64,000 bases of DNA from Oscillospiraceae bacterium (GTDB lineage Bacteria; Bacillota; Clostridia; Christensenellales; Aristaeellaceae): the NCBI GenBank assembly GCA_031270865.1, contig JAISWI010000019.1:62001-126000 (forward strand). The letters run 5' to 3'. The first letter of the stretch is position 1. Every line of letters starts with the position of its first letter. The position numbers and the translations under genes were made by a program. The notes beneath the pieces were generated by a model. It did no database searches. It saw only the letters and a program-made list of their open reading frames with translations, and had not been told where the DNA came from. Shown here piece by piece: positions 63,112 through 64,000 of the stretch.

Positions 63112-64000
63112 TCAGAATTCCGCCGAGCCGGTGGTGCGCGGGAACGGCAGCACGTCGCGGATATTCGACATGCCCGTCAGGAACATGATCAGCCGATCAA
63201 ACCCCAGCCCAAACCCCGCGTGCGGGACACTCCCATACTCGCGGAGGTCCAGGTACCATCGGTACGGTTCCAGTGGCATGCCCAGCTCCAGCATGCGGGC
63301 GGTCAGCGCGTCCATGCGCTCCTCGCGCTGGCTGCCCCCCACCAACTCGCCGATGCCCGGCGCGAGCAGGTCGGCCGCCGCGACGGTCCTGCCGTCGTCG
63401 TTCACGCGCATGTAGAACGCCTTGATACCCTTGGGGTAGTCATGGACAAACACGGGCCGCTTGAAGTATGTTTCAGCCAGATACTTCTCATGCTCGGTCT
63501 GCAGGTCCGCGCCCCATGACACCGGATACTCGAACGCCTGCCCCGATTTCTGGAGGATGCCTATCGCCTCGGTATACGTCACGCGAGCGAAACTGGACGA
63601 GGCCGCGTTCTCCAGCCGCTCGACCAGTCCCTTGTCGAACATCTGGTTGAGGAACCGCAGGTCGGGCATTGCCTCCTCCAGTATCGCGCCGACGAGATCC
63701 TTCACGAACGCCTCCGCCAGGTCCATGTCGGCGGCGAGGTCGGCGAAGGCAATCTCCGGCTCGATCATCCAGAACTCGGCGGCATGGCGCGGCGTGTAGC
63801 TGCGCTCCGCGCGGAACGTCGGGCCGAAGGTGTAGCAGTCCCGCAACGCGAGGCAGAACGCCTCGACGTTCAGCTGGCCTGACACGGTGAGCCCGGCGGC
63901 CTTGCCGAAGAAATCCCGCGCGAGGTCGGCTTTGCCGTCCGCTCCGCGCGGCGGGTTGTCGGGGTCCAGCACGGTCACGCGGAACATCTCGCCCGCGCCT
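63112..64000 (-). CDS. asnS: Asparaginyl-tRNA synthetase (3' part; 5' end outside window)
   Basis: About 296 codons of a class II synthetase run off the edge; the frame is open upstream to the end of the window ([12 protein letters not shown]). Motif 2 region [21 protein letters not shown] and motif 3 [21 protein letters not shown] are present with [13 protein letters not shown] at the C-terminus. The ATG at 63987 is internal. Confidence 0.95.
   Translation of the reverse strand, partial: GAGEMFRVTVLDPDNPPRGADGKADLARDFFGKAAGLTVSGQLNVEAFCLALRDCYTFGPTFRAERSYTPRHAAEFWMIEPEIAFADLAADMDLAEAFVKDLVGAILEEAMPDLRFLNQMFDKGLVERLENAASSSFARVTYTEAIGILQKSGQAFEYPVSWGADLQTEHEKYLAETYFKRPVFVHDYPKGIKAFYMRVNDDGRTVAAADLLAPGIGELVGGSQREERMDALTARMLELGMPLEPYRWYLDLREYGSVPHAGFGLGFDRLIMFLTGMSNIRDVLPFPRTTGSAEF

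Overview
The window looks like a G+C-rich (about 60% by eye), spore-forming, anaerobic-type Clostridia (Firmicutes) chromosome. The evidence is sporulation genes (yqfC, yqfD, a SpoIID-domain protein, two CotF-like coat proteins), a T-box leader, a CIRCE element with HrcA, and a Firmicutes-type recO-era-cdd-ybeY-yqfF-phoH-yqfD-yqfC cluster. The mixture of secreted SH3, VanW, NlpC/P60 and PT-linker proteins fits a monoderm. A Christensenellales-like lineage is a guess only. The region lies near the replication origin: dnaA, a DnaA-box cluster directly upstream of it, and a perfect parS site are all present. No rRNA, tRNA, CRISPR array or intact insertion sequence was seen.

Layout. 1-11.3 kb (mostly +): the end of a possible Nudix gene, a T-box-controlled sodium/solute symporter, two tandem CapA-like proteins, an NYN-LOTUS protein followed directly by addA and a PHP phosphatase, then parS and rarA. 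11.3-16.1 kb: lepB and a DUF951 gene (-), divergent from leuS, a phosphodiester glycosidase and a small membrane protein (+). 16.0-26.2 kb (-): M20 hydrolase, secreted transglutaminase, SDR epimerase, cvpA, a DUF5711 protein, dnaA, oriC-like DNA, a flavoprotein, an RpiR regulator and a C26 peptidase. 26.3-28.3 kb: an Rpn-family nuclease gene with an internal start and a duplicated 3' end, then two coat genes. 28.5-33.4 kb (+): hrcA-grpE-dnaK, then murG. 33.5-38.7 kb (-): a CmpB-like membrane protein, a uronate module (oxidoreductase, uxuA, kdgK) and gpmA. 38.8-42.9 kb (+): secreted cell-wall proteins. 42.9-43.3 kb: a repeat island. 43.3-50.7 kb (-): the era/phoH/sporulation cluster. 50.8-52.3 kb: a small orphan gene, a second DnaA-box cluster, a tandem leader-RNA-like element with two terminators, a ferritin-like gene and two large palindromes. 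52.3-64 kb: AI-2E transporter, VanW protein, a repeat-linker protein, Zn-knuckle proteins, upp with an esterase, recQ, a pyruvyl transferase, an FtsJ-type methyltransferase and the 3' part of asnS.

The most unusual points are: (1) the Rpn gene, whose internal Shine-Dalgarno and ATG would make a C-terminal fragment, with the same cassette duplicated immediately downstream as a free-standing gene; (2) a duplicated, precisely spaced element plus terminator ahead of the ferritin-like gene, which resembles tandem riboswitches of a class I do not recognise; (3) a second DnaA-box cluster 28 kb from the one at dnaA; (4) a family of about 60-bp imperfect palindromes scattered between genes.

All calls come from reading the sequence and from memory of protein families. 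No database search was possible.
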